Source: Bacillota bacterium (GTDB taxonomy: Bacteria; Bacillota; Clostridia; Tissierellales; Peptoniphilaceae). Taken from it: DNA of 64,000 nucleotides. Shown piece after piece: positions 18,958-27,896 of this stretch. The position numbers and the translations under genes were made by a program. The notes beneath the pieces are model-generated. The model was given only the letters and a program-made list of their open reading frames with translations, was not told where the DNA came from and searched no databases. Each line of letters begins with the position of its first letter. Positions within the stretch are counted from its first letter, which is position 1. The DNA is taken from NCBI GenBank assembly GCA_028724185.1, contig JAQYDN010000002.1, positions 82,979 to 146,978 on the forward strand. Reading direction: 5' to 3'.

Positions 18958-19908
18958 CTACTCAAAGATCTCGCTGACGGATTGGTCGGTGTTGACGCGG
19001 CGAATGGCATCCGCAAAGATGGGCGCGACCGAAATCACGTCGATCTTGTCGATCTTCTTGTCGTCGGTCAAGTGGATCGTATCGGTGATGAGGAATTTCT
19101 TCATCACCGAATTTTCGAGGCGCTCGATCGCCGGCCCCGACAGGACGCCGTGGCTCGCACAGCCGTAGATATTTTGTGCGCCGTATTCCTTAAGGGCCTC
19201 GGCGGCCTTACAGATCGTCCCCGCCGTATCGACGATGTCGTCGACCAGGATGCAGTCCTTTCCTTCGATCGATCCGATGACGTTCATGACGACATTTTCA
19301 TTCGGCTTCGGACGTCTCTTTTCGATGATGGCGATCGGTGCGCCGCCCAGCGCTTCGGCGAGTTTTCTGGTCCTCGGCACGCCGCCCAAGTCGGGGCTGA
19401 CCGCGACGATGTTCGAGGTGTCGATATTTTCCTTAAAGTACTTCGCGAGATAAGAAATCGCCGTCAAGTGGTCGACCGGAATGTCGAAATATCCTTGAAT
19501 TTGGCCGGCGTGAAGGTCCATGCAGATCACGCGATCCGCCCCGCTCACGGTGATGAGGTTGGCGACGAGTTTCGCGGTGATCGGCTCTCTCGCCCTGACC
19601 TTGCGGTCTTGACGCGCGTAGCCGTAGTAGGGAACGACGGCGTTGATGCGTCCGGCGGAAGCGCGCTTCAGTGCGTCGATTAAAATAAGAAGTTCCATCA
19701 AGTGGTCGTTGACGGGACCCGACGTCGGTTGAATGACGAAGACGTCCTTGCCGCGCACCGAGTCCATGATGTCGATCGAAATTTCGCCGTCGCTGAATTG
19801 ATTAACTTTGCAGTCGCCCTGGGGAAGATTTAATTCCTTACAAATTTTTTCGACGAGTTCCTTATTGGAATTTCCAGAAAAAATGACAATATCTCCGTGA
19901 TTACTCAT
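18958..19908 (-). CDS. prs: Ribose-phosphate pyrophosphokinase
   Basis: PYYGYARQDRKVRAREPITAKLVAN and DCILVDDIVDTAGTICKAAEAL. Confidence 0.98.
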   Translation of the reverse strand: MSNHGDIVIFSGNSNKELVEKICKELNLPQGDCKVNQFSDGEISIDIMDSVRGKDVFVIQPTSGPVNDHLMELLILIDALKRASAGRINAVVPYYGYARQDRKVRAREPITAKLVANLITVSGADRVICMDLHAGQIQGYFDIPVDHLTAISYLAKYFKENIDTSNIVAVSPDLGGVPRTRKLAEALGGAPIAIIEKRRPKPNENVVMNVIGSIEGKDCILVDDIVDTAGTICKAAEALKEYGAQNIYGCASHGVLSGPAIERLENSVMKKFLITDTIHLTDDKKIDKIDVISVAPIFADAIRRVNTDQSVSEIFE

Positions 19909-19909
19909 A

Positions 19910-21283
19910 TTAGCGATCCTTTCTCTTCGTCCATCCGGGGATGTTTCTTTGTTCGCTTCGCTCGACGGCGAGAGATCTTCCCTCGACGTTTTTCGTTATC
20001 GTACTTCCTGCCGCGATAAAGGCGCCTTCGCCGATTTCAACCGGTGCCACCAAGTTGGCGTTTGATCCGATAAAGGCGTCGTCGCCCACGACGGTCTTAA
20101 ATTTTTCTTTTCCGTTGTAGTTACAGAAGATCACGCCGCAACTGATGTTGACACCGCTCCCGACGTCGCCGTCGCCGATGTATGCGAGGTGACCCGCCTT
20201 GGTTCCCTCGCCCACGCGCGATTTTTTCACCTCGACAAAATTGCCGATATGGACGTCTTTTTCCAAGACACTGTTCGGACGCAGATGTGCAAACGGTCCG
20301 ATCGTGACGTTTTCGCCGACTTTCGACGATTCAATCACCGACGATTCGATTTCGACGTCGTCTGCGATCACGCTGTCGGAAATTCTGGAGTTTCCGCGCA
20401 CGCGACAACGCTTTCCGATTTTCGTCTCGCCTTCCAAGTGCACGCCCGGATCGATGACCGTATCGCATCCGATCTCGACGTCGAAGTCGACCATCGTCGT
20501 CTCCGGATTTAAAAACGAGACGCCGTTTTCCATGTGTTTTTCATTGATGCGTCTGCGCATAATGTGTTCACAGCGAGCGAGTTGCACGCGCGAATTAATG
20601 CCGAGCATTTCTTCTTCGCAGCCGATCGTAAATCCACCGATCTTTTGTCCTTTGTCTCTCAACAGACGGATGATGTCGGTTAGATACAGTTCCTTTTGAT
20701 TGTTGTCCGTACTTAAATTTCCGATATTTTCTCTTAACACGCGCCCCTTAAAGGCAAAGATGCCGGTGTTCACTTCGGTGATGGCCTTCTCCTTGTCGCT
20801 CGCGTCTTTCTCTTCGACGATCCCCGAAATATCGGAGTCGACGCCTCGGATGATGCGTCCGTACCCGAAGGGGTTTTTTACGATCGCCGTCAAAACACAG
20901 GCGTCGAAATCGTGGCTTTCCACATAGTTCATAAACTTGGCGATGGTCTCTTCCTTAAACAGGGGCGTATCCCCCGTCAAGATATAGACCATGTCGTCGT
21001 CGTCAAACTCGTCGATGGCACAACTCACGGCGTAACCCGTGCCGTAGGGGATGCCCTCGCCGACCTCTTGTTCGATAAACGTCAAGTCCCGATCCTCAAA
21101 ATGAGCCATGACCTCGTCTTTCTTATGCCCGACGATCACGACATTTTTGTCGATCGCGTTGGCCTTGCAATTGTCGACGACATAACTCAAGATAGTCTTT
21201 CCTGCCACTTTATGCAGCACCTTGGGGATGGACGACTTCATCCGCGTCCCCTCGCCTGCCGCTAGAATAATTGATACATTCAC
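19910..21283 (-). CDS. glmU: Bifunctional UDP-GlcNAc pyrophosphorylase / GlcN-1-P acetyltransferase
   Basis: IILAAGEGTRMKSSIPKVLHKVAG N-terminus; left-handed beta-helix hexapeptides at C-terminus. Confidence 0.97.
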   Translation of the reverse strand: MNVSIILAAGEGTRMKSSIPKVLHKVAGKTILSYVVDNCKANAIDKNVVIVGHKKDEVMAHFEDRDLTFIEQEVGEGIPYGTGYAVSCAIDEFDDDDMVYILTGDTPLFKEETIAKFMNYVESHDFDACVLTAIVKNPFGYGRIIRGVDSDISGIVEEKDASDKEKAITEVNTGIFAFKGRVLRENIGNLSTDNNQKELYLTDIIRLLRDKGQKIGGFTIGCEEEMLGINSRVQLARCEHIMRRRINEKHMENGVSFLNPETTMVDFDVEIGCDTVIDPGVHLEGETKIGKRCRVRGNSRISDSVIADDVEIESSVIESSKVGENVTIGPFAHLRPNSVLEKDVHIGNFVEVKKSRVGEGTKAGHLAYIGDGDVGSGVNISCGVIFCNYNGKEKFKTVVGDDAFIGSNANLVAPVEIGEGAFIAAGSTITKNVEGRSLAVERSEQRNIPGWTKRKDR

Positions 21284-21353
21284 GCTTACACCTCACTCGT
21301 AATCGTTCTGCAACTATTATATCGAACCTGTCGCATTCGCTCAACAGCACGAT

Positions 21354-21394
21354 AAAAAAAGACGGTACCCCGGTTCCGAACGGGTACCGTCTTT
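21354..21394 (-). terminator. Rho-independent terminator after hydF
   Basis: GACGGTACCC-cggttccgaac-GGGTACCGTC flanked by A/T tracts. Confidence 0.85.
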
Positions 21395-21415
21395 AAACGT
21401 CCATACTCTTGGTCA

Positions 21416-22495
21416 TTAAAAATCGATTTTATCTAAAATACCCTTCGCCGCGGCGATCACCATGCCGTAGTTGGTGACGCGGACCCCGCTTTCGAGCGCG
21501 CGCCGTATCCGCGACTGGACGACGGGGCGCTGAAACATACAACTGCCGCACATGATAACGACGTCGTAATCGCCCACGTCGTCGGGGAAATTAAGCCCTC
21601 TCGAAAAATCGATCGTGATCGAGTCTCCGAGCTTCTTTTTAAGCATTCTCGGAATCTTGACCCGTCCGATATCCTCTTCCTTCGGCGCGTGGGTACAGGC
21701 CTCGGACATTAAAATTTTCGCATCACTTCCGAGTTCGAACAGATAGTTCGCTCCGTCGATCATCGCCCGCTCGTCGCCCTTGGCGCGCGCAAAAAGAATT
21801 GAAAACGACGTGATTTTCGACTCGCGCGGCTTCTTGGCATAGACCTCGGAAAATACTTGAGAGTCGGTGATAATCCAATCCGGCGCGGCGTGAAGGCTCT
21901 CGATCGCGCGGTCCATCGATTCGAGCGTGGAAATCGTCGCGGTGTATCCCGCGTCCAATAATTCGCGCATGGTCTGCACCTGCGGCAAGATGAGGCGCCC
22001 CTTCGGCGCGGACTCGTCCTGCGGCATGACCAAAAGAAAGCGTCCCTCGCCGAGATCGAGGCCGTCGAGAAGCCCGGGTATTTTCTCTTTTTCCTCGAGC
22101 AGCTCGGAGAGCTTCTTTAAGATCTCATCCTTTGCGGGAAACGGATAACTCAAGTGCAGGACGGGGATATTGCGCCGATGGAGCGACTCCAAAAACGTAT
22201 CTTCCACGCCCTCGAGTGCGATGGCCGCGTCGATTTCCTCGGCAACTTTGCGCGTCCTGTCCATCCGCCTGTCTCCGAGCGCGGTGTCGTCCGAAAAACC
22301 CGCGGTGTCGATCAACGTCGCCGCACCGATTCCGTCGATCTCCATATTCTTATATACGGGATCGGTCGTCGTCCCCGCCTCGTCGGAGACCATCGACGTC
22401 TCCTGGTCGGTCAAGAGATTCATAAGCGTGCTCTTACCGCTGTTGGTCTTTCCGAATATGGCGATATGCGTCCTCAGTCCCTTTGCCGTCTCCAT
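21416..22495 (-). CDS. hydF: [FeFe] hydrogenase H-cluster maturation GTPase HydF
   Basis: GTPase P-loop GKTNSGKSTLMNLL; C-terminal Fe-S ligands (H...CGSCMFQ); next to hydG/hydE. Confidence 0.95.
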   Translation of the reverse strand: METAKGLRTHIAIFGKTNSGKSTLMNLLTDQETSMVSDEAGTTTDPVYKNMEIDGIGAATLIDTAGFSDDTALGDRRMDRTRKVAEEIDAAIALEGVEDTFLESLHRRNIPVLHLSYPFPAKDEILKKLSELLEEKEKIPGLLDGLDLGEGRFLLVMPQDESAPKGRLILPQVQTMRELLDAGYTATISTLESMDRAIESLHAAPDWIITDSQVFSEVYAKKPRESKITSFSILFARAKGDERAMIDGANYLFELGSDAKILMSEACTHAPKEEDIGRVKIPRMLKKKLGDSITIDFSRGLNFPDDVGDYDVVIMCGSCMFQRPVVQSRIRRALESGVRVTNYGMVIAAAKGILDKIDF

Positions 22496-22496
22496 C

Positions 22497-23912
22497 TTAG
22501 AACCGGAAATCTCTCTCGCCTTGTCGGATGCGGCCGACGTATTCCGTCGCCTTCGTCCTCAGGTCGTCGCGTTCCACTTGACTTAGGAACTGTTTGATCT
22601 TTTCTTCGCCGACCTCTTTGGTATCCGGCATCGCGTAGTCCGACAGATACTCTTGGAGCGTCATAATCGCATTCGGCTGACAGAAGTCCGCAATGTGGAA
22701 GCTCTTTACTTCCTTCATAAACGTCTCGCCCGTGCGTCCCGCGCGGTAGCAGGCGGTGCAGAAACTGGGCAGATACCCGAGGTCCAAAAGCCAGTGGATG
22801 ACCTCGTCGAGCGTCCGCGTATCGTTGGTGTCGAATTGCGCGGAGTTATCTTCTTCTTTGTCTTCATTGTATCCGCCGACCGATGTCTTCGAACCGCCGC
22901 TGATTTGCGAGATGCCGAGTTCCAACGCCTTCTCGCGCATGCTTTGGCTCTCTCTCGTCGAAATGATCATGCCCGTATAGGGAACGGCAATGCGGATTAA
23001 GGCGATGATATCTTCGAAGATTTCATCCGGCACGCCGTTTTCAAATTCGTCGGGGTCGATGTCGTCGGCCGGGCGAATTCTCGGAACCGAGATCGTGTGC
23101 GGGCCGACGCCCTTGAAAGCTTCCAAGTGTTCGGCGTGCATCAATTGACCGACGAAGTCGTATTGATAGTTGTTTAACCCGTAGAGGACGCCGAGTCCCA
23201 CGTCGTCGATGCCGCCGTCCATCGCGCGGTCCATCGCCTCGGTGTGGTACGCCCAGTTGGACTTCGGTCCGGTCGGGTGCAATTCCTCGTAATGCTCTTT
23301 ATGATACGTTTCTTGAAAGAGGATATAAGTACCGATTTCGGCTTCCTTCAACTTGCGGTAGTTTTCGACCGTCGTCGCGGCGATGTTGACATTGACTCGT
23401 CGTATCGAACCGTTTTTATGTTTGATCGAATAAATCGTCTTAATGCTGTCGAGGACGTATTCAATCGGGTTGTTCACCGGGTCTTCGCCGAGTTCTAAGG
23501 CGAGGCGCTTGTGTCCCAGATCCTGCAGGGCAATAACTTCGTCCCGAATTTCATCCTGCGTCAACTTCACGCGGTCGATGTGCTTATTCTTGTGATGATA
23601 CGGACAGTACACGCAGCCGTTGACACAATAGTTCGACAAGTACAGGGGCGCAAAGAGGACGACGCGATTGCCGTAGTATTTCTTCTTGATTCGAATGGCG
23701 AGTTCCCGATACGCTTTACGAATATCGTCGAGTTCGCTCAACAAGAGAACGGCTGCCTCTCTGTGGTTTAAGCCCTCCATCTTTTCGCCTTTTTCCAAGA
23801 TCTGTTCTTGCAGCTCGCGATTTTTCGAATTCTTCTTTGCCTCGTCCAAGGTCTCTAAAATTTCTTCGTGATTGATAAATTCTTCCGCTTTCGGCGACAT
23901 GATATTATACAT
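22497..23912 (-). CDS. hydG: [FeFe] hydrogenase H-cluster radical SAM maturase HydG
   Basis: Radical SAM CVNGCVYCPY, C-terminal FCTACYRAGRTGETFM cluster motif. Confidence 0.96.
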   Translation of the reverse strand: MYNIMSPKAEEFINHEEILETLDEAKKNSKNRELQEQILEKGEKMEGLNHREAAVLLLSELDDIRKAYRELAIRIKKKYYGNRVVLFAPLYLSNYCVNGCVYCPYHHKNKHIDRVKLTQDEIRDEVIALQDLGHKRLALELGEDPVNNPIEYVLDSIKTIYSIKHKNGSIRRVNVNIAATTVENYRKLKEAEIGTYILFQETYHKEHYEELHPTGPKSNWAYHTEAMDRAMDGGIDDVGLGVLYGLNNYQYDFVGQLMHAEHLEAFKGVGPHTISVPRIRPADDIDPDEFENGVPDEIFEDIIALIRIAVPYTGMIISTRESQSMREKALELGISQISGGSKTSVGGYNEDKEEDNSAQFDTNDTRTLDEVIHWLLDLGYLPSFCTACYRAGRTGETFMKEVKSFHIADFCQPNAIMTLQEYLSDYAMPDTKEVGEEKIKQFLSQVERDDLRTKATEYVGRIRQGERDFRF

Positions 23913-23916
23913 ACGT

Positions 23917-24960
23917 TCACTCCTTATCCGTATAATCTCCGCGATTCATGACTATTTCATAACCCAGACTCGCTATTTGATCCTTCAATTCTTCTAAATT
24001 CTCCGCCGCTTCGAGTGCAAAGGCCGCCTTGTGGTCGTACAGCGCGTAGCGCCTTCTGACGGCAGACGGCGACAGATTAGGCATAAAGACGTTGGCACCG
24101 GCTAAAATACCGCGGTTTCTTCCGTCTTTGGCCAAGGTCTGCATGGCCGTGGTCGAAGGGATGTTGGCCTTGGGGAAGAGCAGTCGCAAGATGGCGATAC
24201 AGACGGCGGTGAGCTCGACGCTCCCGTTCGGAAAATCCTTAAACGGCGTCGCGTGATGCGACACGTAGGGACCGATCCCCACCATCGCGGGTTGAAGCCT
24301 CTTTAAAAATAAAAAGTCTTCCACCAAGTTCTCCGTCGTCTGATAGGGACTTCCCACCATAAAGCCGCTTCCGACCTGATAGCCCAGATCCTTTAAATCC
24401 TCCAAGCATCTAATGCGCCGCGTTCGATCCATCGCGCGCGGATGCAGCTTCCCGTAGTGCGCCTCGTCAAAAGTCTCGTGGCGCAACAAGAAGCGATCGG
24501 CTCCCGCCTCTTTCCACATCGCATACACCGACTTCGGACGCTCGCCGACCGAAAGGGTGACCGCCGCCTCGTCGTCGATCCGCTTGATGCGCCGGACCCA
24601 ATCGGCGAGGAGGTCGTCGCTGAAGTCGGGGTCTTCCCCGCCCTGCAGGACGAAGGTCTTAAACCCCATCGCGACGCCCGACTTGACGGCCGCCTCCATC
24701 GACTCCGTACTCAAGCGGTACCGTTCAACTTCCGCGTTATCGTGGCGAATGCCGCAGTAGAAGCAGTTATTTCGGCAGTAGTTGCTAAATTCGATCAAGC
24801 CCCGCACAAAAATCTTTTTGTGAAAGTGACGATCGCTCACTTCCCTCGCCTTTTCAAATAACGGCTCGCTCGCCTCCTCCGCGTGCTCGAGGATATAGTG
24901 GATGTCGCGGGCATTGAGGGTGTGCGTCCTATCGTAATCCCTCAATATCTTATCTATCAT
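23917..24960 (-). CDS. hydE: [FeFe] hydrogenase H-cluster radical SAM maturase HydE
   Basis: Radical SAM CRNNCFYCGIR; operon with hydG/hydF; ATGA overlap with upstream gene. Confidence 0.95.
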   Translation of the reverse strand: MIDKILRDYDRTHTLNARDIHYILEHAEEASEPLFEKAREVSDRHFHKKIFVRGLIEFSNYCRNNCFYCGIRHDNAEVERYRLSTESMEAAVKSGVAMGFKTFVLQGGEDPDFSDDLLADWVRRIKRIDDEAAVTLSVGERPKSVYAMWKEAGADRFLLRHETFDEAHYGKLHPRAMDRTRRIRCLEDLKDLGYQVGSGFMVGSPYQTTENLVEDFLFLKRLQPAMVGIGPYVSHHATPFKDFPNGSVELTAVCIAILRLLFPKANIPSTTAMQTLAKDGRNRGILAGANVFMPNLSPSAVRRRYALYDHKAAFALEAAENLEELKDQIASLGYEIVMNRGDYTDKE

Positions 24961-25211
24961 AGAACACCCGCTAAGGTCGTCTTGACCGTCACATGATCCA
25001 ACATCCCCAATTTCCCCGACAACGCGTTGATCTGATCCAGATCGCCGTCGACGACGATGCTGATCAGAGAAAGACCTCGTTTCGGATAAGGAATGCCAAG
25101 TCGCCCGACGATGATGTTCCGGTTCTCGTGTAGAAGCTTATTGATGCTGTCTACGACAAGATCGGAACTCGCCTCGACGATGATGGCGATAATTCCTAAT
25201 TTTTCGTTCAT
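24957..25211 (-). CDS. TM1266 family iron-only hydrogenase system putative regulator
   Basis: Small ACT/ferredoxin-fold-like protein (MNEKLGIIAIIVEASSDLVVDSINKLLHENRNIIVGRLGIPYPKRGLSLISIVVDG), adjacent to hydE. Confidence 0.88.
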   Translation of the reverse strand: MNEKLGIIAIIVEASSDLVVDSINKLLHENRNIIVGRLGIPYPKRGLSLISIVVDGDLDQINALSGKLGMLDHVTVKTTLAGVL

Positions 25212-25346
25212 ACATACCTCCTACCTCTGCTCAAAGGGCAAACCTTGAAGAAAAGGTGTCGTTAATTTTCCTACATTTGTCATTGTAGCATACTCTTTTT
25301 ATTCTGCCCGCTTTTTGACGAAAAATACAGAATACTTTTGCGCACG

Positions 25347-25374
25347 AAAAAAGAGCCGACGAACGGCTCTTTTT
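25347..25374 (-). terminator. Rho-independent terminator
   Basis: AAAAAAGAGCCG-acga-ACGGCTCTTTTT; hyd operon promoter lies beyond it. Confidence 0.8.
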
Positions 25375-25383
25375 CGTTTTCGA

Positions 25384-25815
25384 TTAAAAAATCATTTGGT
25401 TGACGCCGATCTCTTCGTTCATCTTCCGTTCGATCGCGCCGTCGAAGGGACGGATAAAGAGTTCCGCGGTCACGGAAATGACCGCGCGATGCAAATGACC
25501 TCCCCGAACGATGCCGTCGAGGCCGCCGAGGTTGATGTGGCTGTGGAGATAAACCTCCCCGTCCTTTCTCGACAGATTCCCGATAAACGAGGTAATCTCA
25601 AACGGTTCTTTCATGTCGGTTCTCGTGTATTGCTTCGACGCCAAGTCTAAAATACCGATCGTAACATCGTCGGTCGCGCCGAGTCCCGACACGGTCGCCG
25701 CCTGAATATTTTCTTTTTCCGCGACCTCCATAATCAAGGAGACGATCTCATCGCCCGGGTCCAGTCGCAGGGCGATGACGGGGTTTGTTCCGTTCGGATA
25801 TACTCGATAGTCCAT
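25384..25815 (-). CDS. PPC (DUF296) domain DNA-binding-like protein
   Basis: RLDPGDEIVSLIMEVAEKENIQAATVSGLGATDDVTIG...HSHINLGGLDG...GGHLHRAVI. Confidence 0.85.
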   Translation of the reverse strand: MDYRVYPNGTNPVIALRLDPGDEIVSLIMEVAEKENIQAATVSGLGATDDVTIGILDLASKQYTRTDMKEPFEITSFIGNLSRKDGEVYLHSHINLGGLDGIVRGGHLHRAVISVTAELFIRPFDGAIERKMNEEIGVNQMIF

Positions 25816-25843
25816 CTGTTACCTCCTTATACGATACACATAA

Positions 25844-26782
25844 TTACTTCGTTCTCTTGTACGGGAACCCATTCGCGCTCGGTCCCCTCGCCTCGCCGAC
25901 AAAGAGCACCATCGAAATCATCGTGATGACGTAGGGCAACATATTGAGCAAATCCGGCGAGACCTTGATCGACGTCGAACCCATAAAGATGACGAGACCT
26001 TCCGCCGCGCCGAATAGCAAACAGGCGAGCAGGGTGGTTTGCGGTTTCCATCCGCCGAAGATGACGGCGGCGAGGGCGATAAAACCTTGGCCCGAAATGA
26101 GCGTCTCCCTAAAGTTTGCGACGACGGCGAGACTTAAGCTCGCTCCGCCGAGTCCCGCTAAAAACCCGGAAGTGAGGACGCCGATGTATTTTAACTTGTA
26201 CACGTCGATCCCGAGCGTTTCCGCCGCGTGCGGGTGTTCCCCGACGGATCGCATGCGCAAACCGAGTTTCGTCTTGTATAGGATAAAGTAGATGATCGCC
26301 ACCAACGCGAAGGCGATGTAGACGGTGATGTATTGGTTGAAGATAATGTCTCCGATGCTCCCGTCCGGAAAGACATTTCCAAGTACCCTCGGCATCTTGT
26401 TTTTAAAGGGAATCGGCTCGGTCATGGCCGCGCCGTCGAAGAATAGCCGCGCGAGGAAAATCGCAAGCCCCGGTCCCAATAGGTTCAGCGCCGTCCCGCT
26501 GACGACGTGATCCGCGCCGAAGTGAATCGTCGCGACGCCGTGCAAGAGGGCGATCGCCATGCCGCCCAGGCCGGCGCACAAAAAGGCGATCCAGGGATTG
26601 CCGACGTAAAAGCCGACGATGGCCCCGACCACGGCGCCGATCGTCATCATGCCCTCGAGGCCGATGTTGACGACCCCGGTGTTTTCACTGACGACACCGC
26701 CCATGGCCGTGTAGATCAAAGGAGCGGCGTAAAGCAATGTGATGCCGATAACTCCGGCGAAATTCGTCAAAAAGCTACTCAA
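25844..26782 (-). CDS. ABC transporter permease (nucleoside/BMP-type, NupQ-like)
   Basis: GVVSENTGVVNIGLEGMMTIGAV motif of the BPD_transp_2 permeases; operon context. Confidence 0.9.
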   Translation of the reverse strand: MSSFLTNFAGVIGITLLYAAPLIYTAMGGVVSENTGVVNIGLEGMMTIGAVVGAIVGFYVGNPWIAFLCAGLGGMAIALLHGVATIHFGADHVVSGTALNLLGPGLAIFLARLFFDGAAMTEPIPFKNKMPRVLGNVFPDGSIGDIIFNQYITVYIAFALVAIIYFILYKTKLGLRMRSVGEHPHAAETLGIDVYKLKYIGVLTSGFLAGLGGASLSLAVVANFRETLISGQGFIALAAVIFGGWKPQTTLLACLLFGAAEGLVIFMGSTSIKVSPDLLNMLPYVITMISMVLFVGEARGPSANGFPYKRTK

Positions 26783-27896
26783 CTTCTTCCCCTCCCTTTA
26801 CTCGTTTCGATTTATTAAAACTAAATTTCTTGCGAATTAATTCCATAAATTGCGGCATCGCGATAAATAATACGATGATGCCGATGACGATGTTGATGAT
26901 TTCAGACGGCGTATGGAGTGCCGAGTTCAACTTGCCGCCGCCGTAAGTGAGCGCGGCAAATAAAATACCCGACGGGATACACGCGATGGGGTGGTTCGCC
27001 GCGATCAACGAGACGGCGATTCCGTTAAAACCGTAGCCCTGTTGCGTCGCCAAAAGACCGATATTCCCCGCGACCCCCAGGACCTGGACGGCGCCGGCAA
27101 GACCCGCCATCGCCCCGGAGATGGCCATCGAGATGACGGTATTTTTCTTAATATCGATGCCGCCGTATTCCGCGGCGAAGCGGTTAAATCCGACCGCCTT
27201 TAGTTCGTACCCGAGCGTCGTCTTCTTCAGGATAAACCACACGAGAATCGCGACGACGATCGCGATCAATATCCCCCAGTGTACCGGCGGATTTAAAATG
27301 CCCCGTAAAAAGTCGTTTTCTTTTAAGATCGCGCGACCTGCCTCGGAGCGCTTCCATTCTCCCAAAAAGCGAATGCTCGCCGACGGCTGAATATTAAAGG
27401 AATAATTGCTGTCGGGCTTTCTCAAAAACGACTTCGTCAACATATAATTGCTGAAGTAGAAGGCGATCCAATTCAACATGATCGAGGAAATAACTTCGTT
27501 GACGCCTCGCTTCGCCTTAAAGACGCCGACGAGCGCGCCCCAAACTCCCCCGCATACGATGCCGGCGAGCAGTGCGACGATTGCGTGGATCACAGGCGGC
27601 ATGTCAACGGCGACGCCGACGATGACGGCGCCCAAGGATCCGACGATAAACTGACCTTCCGCTCCGATGTTAAAGATCCCCGTCTGAAACGCGAAGGCGA
27701 CGGCGATACCCGTCAGGATAATGGGCACCGCCTCGACGATCGTCCACGAAATATACTTCGGTTTACCGAATGCGCCGAGAATCATGACTTTGTACGCTTC
27801 CAACGGATTGACGCCGACGATAAGGAGGATGATGGCGCCGACGACGAGGCCGAGAAAGACGGACATCACCGTATAGTAAAGCATGCGTTTATTCAC
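26775..27896 (-). CDS. ABC transporter permease (nucleoside/BMP-type, NupP-like); GTG start with GGAGG RBS
   Basis: FNIGAEGQFIVGSLGAV motif; GGAGGTGAGAATC-GTG precedes VNKRMLYYTVMSV. Confidence 0.88.
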   Translation of the reverse strand: MNKRMLYYTVMSVFLGLVVGAIILLIVGVNPLEAYKVMILGAFGKPKYISWTIVEAVPIILTGIAVAFAFQTGIFNIGAEGQFIVGSLGAVIVGVAVDMPPVIHAIVALLAGIVCGGVWGALVGVFKAKRGVNEVISSIMLNWIAFYFSNYMLTKSFLRKPDSNYSFNIQPSASIRFLGEWKRSEAGRAILKENDFLRGILNPPVHWGILIAIVVAILVWFILKKTTLGYELKAVGFNRFAAEYGGIDIKKNTVISMAISGAMAGLAGAVQVLGVAGNIGLLATQQGYGFNGIAVSLIAANHPIACIPSGILFAALTYGGGKLNSALHTPSEIINIVIGIIVLFIAMPQFMELIRKKFSFNKSKRVKGGEEVE

